DNA of 64,000 bases from an uncultured Pelagibacteraceae bacterium (GTDB taxonomy: Bacteria; Pseudomonadota; Alphaproteobacteria; Pelagibacterales; Pelagibacteraceae): the NCBI GenBank assembly GCA_902611145.1, contig CACLYO010000002.1:62001-126000 (forward strand), given 5' to 3'. The translations under genes and the position numbers were made by a program. Of the stretch, positions 19,603 through 27,027 are shown in pieces. The notes under the pieces are model-generated. The model saw only the letters and a list, made by a program, of their open reading frames with translations. It was not told the origin of the DNA and searched no databases. Each line of letters begins with the position of its first letter. Position 1 is the first letter of the stretch.

Positions 19603-20487
19603 TTATGCTACTTTTAAAAATTTTGAGTTAAAATCTAATTTATTTAGTTCTTCAAATAATTTTTCTTTCTCTCCTAAATCTAATAATGATAGAGGAGGCA
19701 AGATATTTTTAAAACAATTATCAGAATCTGATAAAAAAGAATGCATTCCAGAAATTAAATTGTATTTGTCAAATGCCGCTCTAACATTACAAAGTTTTTC
19801 ATTATATTTTTGGTCTTTTTTGTTTTTGTAATCATCATAAACTCTTCGAGACAAATTAGCAGTAACATTGCAAGTTGCAGTTATAATTCCTGAACAACCA
19901 AGCTCAAGCCCTTTTAATAGTTTTAATTCCGAACCAGGTAAAATTGAAAAATTATCTATATTCAAATTTTCATATAAATTATATGTACTATCTTTTACTC
20001 CAATAATCTGTTCAGGATATTTTTTTACTAAAGTTTCAACACATTCTATACTAAATTTGTATCCACATAATTTTTCAAAATTATATAAAATTATTTTACA
20101 GTCTGATATATTTTCAATAAGTTTATTATAAAAATTTATAACGTCTTTATCTTTATAAAAATAATATGCTGGAGGCATAATTAGAAATTTTTTCATATCC
20201 AATAATTGGCTAGTCTTCATTAAAAGAATTGTGTCATTTAAAGAGTTAAAACCAGTTCCAACAATAAAATTTTCTTTATATTTACTTTTTGATAATTGTT
20301 CGATTAATTTAATTTTTTCCTCTAAAGAAATTAGTTGTGCCTGGCCAGTGCTGCCTAGTATAGCCACACCATGACATCCTTGATCAATCAAATTTTCTGC
20401 ATGCTTTATAGTTTTGCTTATATCTAATCTTAAATTTTTATCTAGAATAGATACTGAAGCCGCATAAATGCCATTAATTTCGCTCAT
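19603..20487 (-). CDS. DapA/NanA-family aldolase, atypical active site
   Basis: A 294-residue TIM-barrel protein of the dihydrodipicolinate synthase / N-acetylneuraminate lyase family. The N-terminus INGIYAASVSILD and the GCHGVAILGSTGQAQLIS segment correspond to the substrate carboxylate loop (usually GTTGE). The Schiff-base lysine is in QIIGVKDST near residue 165. The tyrosine is in IILYNFEKLCG, where the common YN-x-P-x-x-TG is altered to YNFEKLCG. The true diaminopimelate enzyme is therefore unlikely; a pyruvate aldolase or dehydratase for a sugar acid or similar compound fits better. It precedes cfa on the same strand. Confidence 0.82.
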   Translation of the reverse strand: MSEINGIYAASVSILDKNLRLDISKTIKHAENLIDQGCHGVAILGSTGQAQLISLEEKIKLIEQLSKSKYKENFIVGTGFNSLNDTILLMKTSQLLDMKKFLIMPPAYYFYKDKDVINFYNKLIENISDCKIILYNFEKLCGYKFSIECVETLVKKYPEQIIGVKDSTYNLYENLNIDNFSILPGSELKLLKGLELGCSGIITATCNVTANLSRRVYDDYKNKKDQKYNEKLCNVRAAFDKYNLISGMHSFLSDSDNCFKNILPPLSLLDLGEKEKLFEELNKLDFNSKFLKVA

Positions 20488-20538
20488 AAATAAAACTTAT
20501 ATAAAAAAAAAAATTTAGTAAAGATTATAAGATATTTT

Positions 20539-21501
20539 ATGAAAATATTAACTATCCAAAATAGAATAGGAATCGGCGATATGGTAATTTTTTTACCTTT
20601 TATAGAAGCAATAGCGAAAAAATTTGCAACTCCTGTTTATCTTCTTATTAAAGAAAGTTCTAAAGCTTCACAAATTTTAAAATCAAATAAAAATATAAAA
20701 GAAATTATAATTCTTGATCGAACTAATAATAAAAATGGGTACCACGATGGATTACTGGGTTCATTAAATTTAATCAAACAACTAAAGACCTATAATTTTG
20801 ATAAAGTATTCGTTTTTAATTCATCATTAAGATATAATTTAATTACAAGACTTGCATTGATAAAAAATATTTATCAATATCCATTATTTAAAAAAAAAAA
20901 TCAGCATATAATTTTTGCAGCACAAAATTTTTTACAATCAAATCTTGGAATAAAAGTAGATAGCAATCCTAATATTTTAGTCGATGAAAAAGAATCTAAA
21001 TTGGTTCAATCCAGATATAATATTCTAAGCAATCAAAAAAATATACTTTTAGGAATTGGAGGATCTGGTCCCACAAAAAGAATTTCTCCTGAAACTTTTT
21101 TGAAATTTATGGAGGATTGTTCAAATAAATATAGTTGTAAATTTTTTTTAGCTACTGGAAAAAATGAAGAGGAACAAAAAATACTTAAAAAAATTTTAGA
21201 TTCTAAATTTAAAGTTCAATGCATTGCGCTTGATGAACTAAAACTATCTGAAACTTTGCCTGTTATAAAAAATTGTACTATTGCAATTTGCAACGACTCT
21301 AGTTTTAGCCACTTATCAGCTGCAGTTGGAATTCCAACTATTGTGTTGATGGCGGATACACCACTACTATATGGTAGCTATAGTCCACAAATGTATCCAA
21401 TACTTCCTGATGGAGAGGAAACAGTTACACATGATACTTTAGGAAAAGATAAGATTAATCCAAAAAAAATTTTTGAAAAATTTCAGGATATTTTAAATTA
21501 A
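20539..21501 (+). CDS. Glycosyltransferase family 9 (heptosyltransferase-like)
   Basis: A 320-residue GT-B protein of family GT9, the group of ADP-heptose:LPS heptosyltransferases. The N-terminus MKILTIQNRIGIGDMVIFLPF has the family start. The donor-binding half has LLGIGGSGPTKRISPETFLKF near residue 172 and CNDSSFSHLSAAVGIPTIVLM near 252. It probably adds a sugar to the LPS core or another cell-surface glycan; the sugar cannot be told. It is divergent from the DapA-like gene and overlaps the convergent J-protein gene by 4 bases. Confidence 0.85.
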   Translation: MKILTIQNRIGIGDMVIFLPFIEAIAKKFATPVYLLIKESSKASQILKSNKNIKEIIILDRTNNKNGYHDGLLGSLNLIKQLKTYNFDKVFVFNSSLRYNLITRLALIKNIYQYPLFKKKNQHIIFAAQNFLQSNLGIKVDSNPNILVDEKESKLVQSRYNILSNQKNILLGIGGSGPTKRISPETFLKFMEDCSNKYSCKFFLATGKNEEEQKILKKILDSKFKVQCIALDELKLSETLPVIKNCTIAICNDSSFSHLSAAVGIPTIVLMADTPLLYGSYSPQMYPILPDGEETVTHDTLGKDKINPKKIFEKFQDILN

Positions 21502-22007
21502 ACTGAATCTTTTAAAACAATTTCTTTAGCTTCATTAACAATTGATGCGAGTCGTGCTAACTCAGGACTTATATCTGGATGAATTTTTTTCATAATTTTT
21601 TTATATGAACTTAACACCTGGTCTTTATTATATTTTTTTTTAGGATTTAAATTTAAAATTCTATATGCCTCATCAATTGACATACTTTGTGTATTCAAAC
21701 TACTATTGATGTTATTAAAATTAAATCTACCTGAATTTTTCAATATTTTAAGTAAACCCCAAATTCTAAATATTTGCATTAAAGTTAATCCTGCTTTTGT
21801 TTTAATTAAAGGAAGAATCATTAATACAAAAGGTAAAGAAAATATAAATCTACCTGCATATACCATCACAATTGCCAGAATTATAGATAAAATTATTGTA
21901 AAAGTTCTTATACTCTTTGAAATTTTTGCACTAGAGGTTTTTACAAACCAATTAAGAATTAAATAAAGTATGACAAAAATAACTAGTGTTAACAAAAAAA
22001 TATTCAT
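21498..22007 (-). CDS. Membrane-anchored J-domain protein, Tim14/Pam18-like
   Basis: A 169-residue protein with an N-terminal membrane helix (MNIFLLTLVIFVILYLILNW), a second pair of hydrophobic segments near 45-80, and a C-terminal J domain. The J domain starts MSIDEAYRILNLNP and has the HPD tripeptide in KKIHPDISPELARLASIVNEAKEIV. This order (membrane, then C-terminal short J domain with an LAxxxNEAK ending) resembles mitochondrial Tim14 more than DnaJ. I start it at 22007; an upstream ATG at 22040 would overlap the divergent gene. It should stimulate DnaK at the inner membrane. Confidence 0.82.
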   Translation of the reverse strand: MNIFLLTLVIFVILYLILNWFVKTSSAKISKSIRTFTIILSIILAIVMVYAGRFIFSLPFVLMILPLIKTKAGLTLMQIFRIWGLLKILKNSGRFNFNNINSSLNTQSMSIDEAYRILNLNPKKKYNKDQVLSSYKKIMKKIHPDISPELARLASIVNEAKEIVLKDSV

Positions 22008-22025
22008 GTAATAGATATCCTTTAT

Positions 22026-24101
22026 ATGAAAATACCACAATTAACTAAAAAACCTGAGAAAAAAACTTGTCATAATGTAACATGGGAAGATGATTATAGC
22101 TGGATACATCAAAAAAATATTTTAGAAGTGTTAAAAGATAGTTCAAAGCTTCTTCCTGAAGTTAAAAATTATTTAGTTGAAGAAAATACATATACTGAAC
22201 ACCATCTTAAAAATACTAAAAATTTACAAAAAAAATTATTTAATGAAATAAAAGGAAGAATCAAATTAGATGATGAATCTTTGCACTACATAGATAAAGA
22301 ATATGAGTATTGGACAAAAACTACTTCACACGGAAATTACTCTATCAAATTAAGAAAAAAAATTGGAACTAATGATGTGGAAGAAATATGGAATGGAGAT
22401 CTTGAAAAAGAAAAAATAAAAACAGAATATTTTGGTGTTGGTGATCTTGAGGTTAGTTTTAATGATAAGTACCTAGCTTACTCATTAGACCTTAAAGGTT
22501 CTGAGTATTATACAATCTATGTAAGAGATATAAAAACCAATAATTTAATAACTGAAAAAATCGAAGATACTTCTGGTGGAATAACATTTAGCCTGGATGA
22601 TAAATATATTTTTTATTCTAAATTAGATAAACATCATAGACCAAGGAAAATATATAGACACAAAATAGGAACATCAACTAAAAATGATATTTTAATATTT
22701 GAGGAAAAAACTGAGGCTTTTACAGTTGGAATAAGCCTAAGCTCAGATGAAAAATATTTTTTTATTAATACATCCGACCACAATACATCTGAAAAATATT
22801 ATTTTTCTGTAAACGAAGAAACCCCAAAACCAAAGCTTATAAGATCAAGAGAAAAAGGTATTATTTATAGTATAAATTCTTGGGATAATTATTTTTACAT
22901 GCATACAAATAAAGATGCCGAAGATTTTAAAATAGAAAGATGTAAGGATATCAATGCACAGAAATGGGAAACATTTATTGCTCCTAAAGAAGAAACATTA
23001 ATTGGTAGTTTGTTATTTTTAAATAAGTGGATTGTTCGTTCTGAAGTAACAAATGCTCTTGATAAAATATTTGTTAAAAATATTGAAACCAATAAAGAAG
23101 AAGAGCTCATCTTTACAGATGAAAGTGTTTACGAAGCTGCTGTATCTCATATTCAAAAAGATAAAAATACAGATCTAATTTACATCGCTTACTCAACCCC
23201 TAAAACTCAATCTCGCGCTTATTTATACAATTTAAAAACTAAAGAAAAAAAGTTAGTAAAAGAACAAATAATACCTTCGGGTCATGATTCAAAAAATTAT
23301 ATTGTTGAAAGACTTGAATGTAAATCCCATGATGGAAGAAAAGTTCCTATTACAATAACAAGACACAAGGATACACCTGTTGATGGATCAGCACATCTTC
23401 TTTTGTATGGATATGGTTCATATGGAGCTTCTATGGCAGCATCTTTTTCTTCAACAAGATTAAGTTTAATAAACAGAAATATTATTTGGGCTACCGCACA
23501 TATTCGAGGTGGTATGGAAAGAGGAATGAAATGGTGGAAAGAAGGAAAATTATTACACAAAAAAAATACATTTAAAGATTATATTTATTCTGCAAATTTT
23601 TTAATTAATGAGAAATATACTTCAAAAGGAAAAATTATTGGAATGGGTGGGTCTGCTGGTGGGCTTCTTATGGGCGCTGTTGTAAATGAAGTACCAGATA
23701 TATTTCTTGGAATGGTAATGGCCGTTCCATTTGTTGACTGCTTAACAACAAATCTAGATCATTCATTGCCATTAACAGTTGGGGAATTTGATGAGTTTGG
23801 AAATGCAAAAAATAACAAAGAACATTTTGATTATATATATTCTTATGCACCTTATAATAATATTAAAAAAATAGATTATCCTCATATTTTAATAACAACA
23901 AGTTTAAGCGATAATAGAGTTTTATTTGATGAGCCAGCAAAGTTTACTGCCAAGTTAAGAGAATACAAAACTGATAATAATCTTCTTTTGCTTAAAACAG
24001 AAATGAATGCTGGTCATGGAGGAAAATCTGGAAGAGATGGTGCTATAGAAGAAATTGCTTTTGACTATGCATTTATTTTAAAAATTTCTGAAAAAAATTA
24101 A
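22026..24101 (+). CDS. ptrB: Oligopeptidase B-type serine peptidase (S9A)
   Basis: A 691-residue prolyl-oligopeptidase-family enzyme; oligopeptidase B cleaves small peptides after basic residues in the cytosol. An N-terminal beta-propeller spans about residues 70-400. The alpha/beta-hydrolase domain has the nucleophile in IGMGGSAGGLLMGAV (Ser near residue 543). The Asp is in SLSDNRVLFDEPAK and the His in MNAGHGGKSGRDG near residue 665. HIRGGMERGMKWWKEGKLLHKKNTF is characteristic. There is no signal peptide. The start codon lies 18 bases from the divergent J-protein start. Confidence 0.93.
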   Translation: MKIPQLTKKPEKKTCHNVTWEDDYSWIHQKNILEVLKDSSKLLPEVKNYLVEENTYTEHHLKNTKNLQKKLFNEIKGRIKLDDESLHYIDKEYEYWTKTTSHGNYSIKLRKKIGTNDVEEIWNGDLEKEKIKTEYFGVGDLEVSFNDKYLAYSLDLKGSEYYTIYVRDIKTNNLITEKIEDTSGGITFSLDDKYIFYSKLDKHHRPRKIYRHKIGTSTKNDILIFEEKTEAFTVGISLSSDEKYFFINTSDHNTSEKYYFSVNEETPKPKLIRSREKGIIYSINSWDNYFYMHTNKDAEDFKIERCKDINAQKWETFIAPKEETLIGSLLFLNKWIVRSEVTNALDKIFVKNIETNKEEELIFTDESVYEAAVSHIQKDKNTDLIYIAYSTPKTQSRAYLYNLKTKEKKLVKEQIIPSGHDSKNYIVERLECKSHDGRKVPITITRHKDTPVDGSAHLLLYGYGSYGASMAASFSSTRLSLINRNIIWATAHIRGGMERGMKWWKEGKLLHKKNTFKDYIYSANFLINEKYTSKGKIIGMGGSAGGLLMGAVVNEVPDIFLGMVMAVPFVDCLTTNLDHSLPLTVGEFDEFGNAKNNKEHFDYIYSYAPYNNIKKIDYPHILITTSLSDNRVLFDEPAKFTAKLREYKTDNNLLLLKTEMNAGHGGKSGRDGAIEEIAFDYAFILKISEKN

Positions 24102-24110
24102 TTTCTAGTT

Positions 24111-24139
24111 CTTGAAAACAAATAAATAATTATTACATA
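24111..24139 (+). promoter_or_regulatory. Candidate heat-shock promoter of the hsp20 gene
   Basis: CTTGAAA at 24111-24117 with TACATA at 24134-24139 (16 bases between TTGAAA and TACATA). The same CTTGAAA box precedes groES, with a TATATG at nearly the same distance, which suggests a shared heat-shock sigma factor. The -10 match is weak on its own. Transcription would begin near 24146, just before the structured leader. Confidence 0.45.
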
Positions 24140-24144
24140 ACTTA

Positions 24145-24199
24145 TGAAAGTTGCCTAATGGGGCTTTCAATAAACCTTGCTAACAAAGGAGGATATATG
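24145..24199 (+). ncRNA. ROSE-like RNA thermometer in the hsp20 leader
   Basis: The ~50-base leader can fold into two hairpins. The first pairs TGAAAG (24145-24150) with CTTTCA (24164-24169). The second pairs CCTTGCT (24175-24181) with AGGAGG (24187-24192), the ribosome-binding site, across a 5-base loop AACAA. The pairing leaves G24179 unpaired and uses one G-U pair. ROSE thermometers in rhizobial and enterobacterial small heat-shock genes use a U[U/C]GCU box with an unpaired G opposite the Shine-Dalgarno sequence, and this leader has that arrangement. Melting on warming would free the site. The fold was deduced by hand. Confidence 0.62.
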
Positions 24200-24643
24200 A
24201 CAAGTAAGGATCTATCTATATTTAACTCACTAAGGCCTTTTTCGGTTGGTTTTGACGATATGTTTGACCAATTTGAAAGTATGTTGGGAAATGGAGGTTT
24301 GAGCACACAATCAAACTATCCACCATACAACATAAGAAAAACTGGAAAAGACAACTACTCAATTGAAGTTGCTCTTGCTGGTTTTAGTAAAAAAGATGTT
24401 GAAGTTGAGTTTGAAGATAATTTATTAACTATAAGAACAAAACAAGTTAATAAATCTGAAAATAAAAATGAGGATGGTGAAATTATTCATAAGGGTATTT
24501 CTCAAAGACAATTTGCTAGATCATTTACGATTGCAGATGATGTAAAAGTAGGTGGTGCAGAGCTAAAAGATGGTCTTTTGACAATAGCTTGTGAAAGAGT
24601 CGTACCAGAACAAAAGAAAAAGAAACTTATTGAAATTAAATAA
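24197..24643 (+). CDS. ibpA: Small heat-shock protein, Hsp20/IbpA family
   Basis: A 148-residue alpha-crystallin-domain chaperone that binds unfolding proteins. The N-terminus (SLRPFSVGFDDMFDQFESML) is the IbpA type. The domain runs from YNIRKTGKDNYSIEVALAGF through VEFEDNLLTIRTKQ and SFTIADDVKVGGAELKDGLLTI. The tail lacks a clear I-x-I anchor but ends KKLIEIK. I start it at the ATG at 24197, 5 bases after an AGGAGG box. An in-frame ATG at 24158 would place the ribosome-binding site and the leader hairpins inside the gene. Confidence 0.94.
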   Translation: MTSKDLSIFNSLRPFSVGFDDMFDQFESMLGNGGLSTQSNYPPYNIRKTGKDNYSIEVALAGFSKKDVEVEFEDNLLTIRTKQVNKSENKNEDGEIIHKGISQRQFARSFTIADDVKVGGAELKDGLLTIACERVVPEQKKKKLIEIK

Positions 24644-24655
24644 GTTCTAACCTTG

Positions 24656-24682
24656 CTTGTGGGGATTTTTCCCCACAAGTTT
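24656..24682. terminator. Hairpin between hsp20 and the convergent lipoprotein gene
   Basis: Perfect 9-bp stem CTTGTGGGG / CCCCACAAG (24656-24664 with 24671-24679) around a 6-base ATTTTT loop. It lies 13 bases after the hsp20 stop and before the convergent gene that ends at 24700. Only three T follow on the plus strand, so it may end transcripts weakly or act as a 3'-protecting stem rather than as a classical terminator. Confidence 0.65.
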
Positions 24683-24699
24683 CAAAAACCATTTTGAAT

Positions 24700-25002
24700 T
24701 TAAAAACATCCTTTAGAAACAAATCCAATTACCATTTCATTATTATCAATTTCAAATTTTCTCACACAAGAAATTCCGTATTTCTTTGTTTCATAAATTA
24801 AGAGTTTTGAACCTGTCTCACTTTTTCCTTCATCATCAGGTAAACCCATTACAATCTTTAGTTCTGAAACTGGTTGGCCAATAAATTTACTTAGTTTTGC
24901 ATTCTCTTTTTTTACAATTTCATCAGATTTTTTTTTTACCGTTTCACAACTTGATGTGAAAATAAGTAAAAAAATAAATTTTATTAGTAAGATTTTTTTC
25001 AT
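24700..25002 (-). CDS. Small lipoprotein of unknown function
   Basis: A 100-residue predicted lipoprotein: a basic start, a hydrophobic signal core and the lipobox TSSC with Cys near residue 19. The mature part has a charged linker, then GQPVSELKIVMGLPDDEGKSETGSKLLIYE and a C-terminal CVRKFEIDNNEMVIGFVSKGCF with two cysteines that could form a disulphide. The G-x-P turn after a helix and the following strands loosely recall the BamE/SmpA fold, but I cannot assign a family. It is convergent with hsp20. Confidence 0.72.
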   Translation of the reverse strand: MKKILLIKFIFLLIFTSSCETVKKKSDEIVKKENAKLSKFIGQPVSELKIVMGLPDDEGKSETGSKLLIYETKKYGISCVRKFEIDNNEMVIGFVSKGCF

Positions 25003-25151
25003 TGTTAAAATTAGATAGTATCACTTAAATAATATGCAAAATATTAACTTTAAAGTTGTATTAAGTGAATAACATCGTTTTTTCATCAAATAAATGAAGA
25101 TTTTATTTATCGAATCAAATAAATTGCCAGTTAACTAGATTGGAGGTCAAA
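25003..25151 (+). promoter_or_regulatory. Repeat-rich leader upstream of the purine permease
   Basis: This gap holds several nested repeats. TCACTTAA (25021-25028) pairs with TTAAGTGA (25061-25068). Between them sit a TAATAT / ATATTA hairpin (25030-25035 with 25041-25046, loop GCAAA) and a 12-base palindrome AACTTTAAAGTT (25046-25057). Together they could form a three-way junction in RNA. Downstream, ATCAAATAAAT occurs twice (25085-25095 and 25114-25124). A GGAGG ribosome-binding site is at 25142-25146. It may be a regulator-binding or structured-leader region; it does not match the purine riboswitch core. Confidence 0.4.
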
Positions 25152-26441
25152 ATGATGGATAAATATTTTGATTATAAAAAACATAAGACAAATTTTGAGA
25201 CAGAGGTAATTGCTGGGGTATCGACATTTCTTACCATGGCATACATCATGTTCTTAAATCCCGTGATACTCGCAGATGGCGGGTTTGATTTTGGCGGAGT
25301 TTTCACAGCAACAGCTCTTGCAGCAGCATTAGCTTGTTTTATAGCTGCGTTTTACGCTAAAACTTGGCCGGTAGGTCTTGCGCCAGGTATGGGAATAAAT
25401 GCATTTATAGCATATGGAGTTTGTCTGGGTATGAAGTATACACCTGCTGAAGCATTAGGTGCCGTATTGGTTGCCGGGGTAGTCTTCTTAATAATTTCAT
25501 TAACACCGATAAGAGCTTGGTTAATAAACTCAATTCCGAAAAGTTTAAAGCTTGGAATTGGAGCAGGTATAGGTTTATTTTTAGGAGTAATTGGTTTCGA
25601 AATTATGGGACTAACTGCTGACCATCCTGTCACTCTTGTTACATTAGGTGACCTAAGCAATCCTTTACTTCTTTTAGGTGCTGGAGCTTTTATATCAATG
25701 ATCGTAATGGAGAAAATGAAAATTAAAGGAAACATAATTATAGGAATTGTTGCCTTTAGTGCAATCGCTTGGATAACTGGACTGGGCAAATTTAATGGAG
25801 TTGTTTCTGCTCCACCACCAATGACACACCTGATGACGTTTGACTTGGGTGCCGCATTATCAGCTTCGATGGTAACAGTAATTTTTACTCTGTTCTTCAT
25901 TGACTTTTTTGATACTGCAGGAACTTTAACAAGTGTTGCAAACGTTTCTGGTAAAATTGGTAAGGATGGAAAAATCCAAGACGTTGATAAAGCAATGCTT
26001 TCAGATAGTGTTTCTACTGTAGCAGGTGCCGTTATGGGTACTTCAACAGTAACAACTTATGTTGAAAGTGCTGCTGGTGTTAAAGCTGGTGGACGAACAG
26101 GAATGACTTCGCTTGTTATAGGAATTCTATTCTTGTTATGTCTATTCTTTTCACCATTAGCAACAAGTCTTCCAAAAGAAATAGATGGGGCTGCTTTAAT
26201 TTATATTGCAACTCTATTTGTTCGTAACATAGTAGATATTGAATGGGATGATATTGCAGAATCAGGACCAGCTGTTTTGGCCATGATTGCGATGCCTTTT
26301 ACTTACTCTATATCACATGGAATTGCATTAGCATTTATTTCTTATGCAGCTATTAAAATCTGTACAGGAAAATTCGATAGTACTAGCCCTGCGATTTGGG
26401 TAATAGCGATAGCGAGTGTAGTGAGTTTTTGGGTAGCTTAA
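25152..26441 (+). CDS. NCS2-family purine permease (AzgA/PbuG type)
   Basis: A ~430-residue transporter with 12 or more membrane segments, of the AzgA-like branch of NCS2 that takes up adenine, guanine or hypoxanthine. Key stretches: TEVIAGVSTFLTMAYIMFLNP, PGMGINAFIAYGVCLGM, KLGIGAGIGLFLGVIGFEIMG, FFIDFFDTAGTLTSVANVSG and VMGTSTVTTYVESAAGVKAGGRTG. I start it at the ATG at 25152, 5 bases after GGAGG; a second ATG follows at 25155. Its 5' part is much richer in G+C than its neighbours. It opens the purine cluster and would supply substrate to the phosphoribosyltransferase and catabolic enzymes. Confidence 0.93.
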   Translation: MMDKYFDYKKHKTNFETEVIAGVSTFLTMAYIMFLNPVILADGGFDFGGVFTATALAAALACFIAAFYAKTWPVGLAPGMGINAFIAYGVCLGMKYTPAEALGAVLVAGVVFLIISLTPIRAWLINSIPKSLKLGIGAGIGLFLGVIGFEIMGLTADHPVTLVTLGDLSNPLLLLGAGAFISMIVMEKMKIKGNIIIGIVAFSAIAWITGLGKFNGVVSAPPPMTHLMTFDLGAALSASMVTVIFTLFFIDFFDTAGTLTSVANVSGKIGKDGKIQDVDKAMLSDSVSTVAGAVMGTSTVTTYVESAAGVKAGGRTGMTSLVIGILFLLCLFFSPLATSLPKEIDGAALIYIATLFVRNIVDIEWDDIAESGPAVLAMIAMPFTYSISHGIALAFISYAAIKICTGKFDSTSPAIWVIAIASVVSFWVA

Positions 26442-26460
26442 AAATTTAAATTTTTTACTA

Positions 26461-26492
26461 AAAGGGCCAGATTTGTTCTGGCCCTTTTTTTA
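26461..26492. terminator. Bidirectional intrinsic terminator
   Basis: A 10-bp perfect stem AAAGGGCCAG / CTGGCCCTTT (26461-26470 with 26478-26487) around loop ATTTGTT. A T run to 26491 follows on the plus strand and A-rich sequence precedes it, so it should work in both directions. It separates the permease from the convergent phosphoribosyltransferase gene, whose stop codon at 26490 touches it. Confidence 0.93.
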
Positions 26493-27014
26493 TTTACTAT
26501 GTTTTTTTTTTATTTCTTCTATTCTAATTTCTTCGTAAATCTCAAAAGGCTGAACAATCCAAGGATTTGAATCTAATTTGACTGCACAAAAGTCAGGCTC
26601 AAAAGTTGATTTTTTTTTCTTCCAAAGTGTTGCTGTCTTAATTTCTTCAATTTTCCCTTTTATAGGTCCATATTTATTGAGCCAATCAATACTTTTATTA
26701 AATGTAATTCCAGTATCAGATAGATCATCACATAACAAAATTCTACCTCCCATATTTGGTGCTATAGAACTCATTTCCCTAGAAAAAACTATATCCCCTT
26801 GTTCATCTTCTATTCCTTTTCCACTATAAGATTCAACAGCAAGATATGCACATTTTAACTTAAATACTCTACTCAAGACATCTATCATTGGGGCTGCACC
26901 TCTCATTATTCCAACTAATATAGTTGGTTTATAACCACTCTGGTCTATTTGGATTGCTAATTTTTCAACAGTTCTATTATATTCTTCCCAGCTAACAATT
27001 AATTTTTCAGACAT
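26490..27014 (-). CDS. Purine phosphoribosyltransferase (xanthine/guanine/hypoxanthine type)
   Basis: A 174-residue type I phosphoribosyltransferase. The PRPP-binding motif is ILLCDDLSDTGITFNKSIDWL near residues 93-113, and PTILVGIMRGAAPMIDVLSR near residue 31 forms the N-terminal loop. IVQPFEIYEE near the end resembles the WVxxPWE base-contact region of xanthine-guanine enzymes. It would salvage free purine bases to nucleotides. As the last gene of the minus-strand purine operon it competes with the catabolic enzymes for the same bases. Base preference cannot be fixed by eye. Confidence 0.85.
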   Translation of the reverse strand: MSEKLIVSWEEYNRTVEKLAIQIDQSGYKPTILVGIMRGAAPMIDVLSRVFKLKCAYLAVESYSGKGIEDEQGDIVFSREMSSIAPNMGGRILLCDDLSDTGITFNKSIDWLNKYGPIKGKIEEIKTATLWKKKKSTFEPDFCAVKLDSNPWIVQPFEIYEEIRIEEIKKKHSK

Positions 27015-27027
27015 TTTATTTATTAGA

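Noticed and set aside
19603-20487. True dihydrodipicolinate synthase (dapA).
   Set aside because: The active-site loop after the catalytic tyrosine and the GTTGE loop are altered, so I left it as a family-level call.
24158-24196. Upstream ATG for the hsp20 gene at 24158.
   Set aside because: The strong AGGAGG box sits just before the ATG at 24197, and the 13 extra residues (GLSINLANKGGY) do not fit the family N-terminus.
25021-25068. Classical purine riboswitch upstream of the purine permease.
   Set aside because: Although the region can form a three-way junction, the conserved core bases and loop-loop pairing of the purine riboswitch are not present. I kept it only as an unassigned repeat-rich leader.
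25352-25900. A 182-residue minus-strand open frame inside the permease gene.
   Set aside because: Long antisense frames are common opposite G+C-richer coding sequence. The plus-strand protein is clearly a real NCS2 permease and the antisense product has no recognisable motif.
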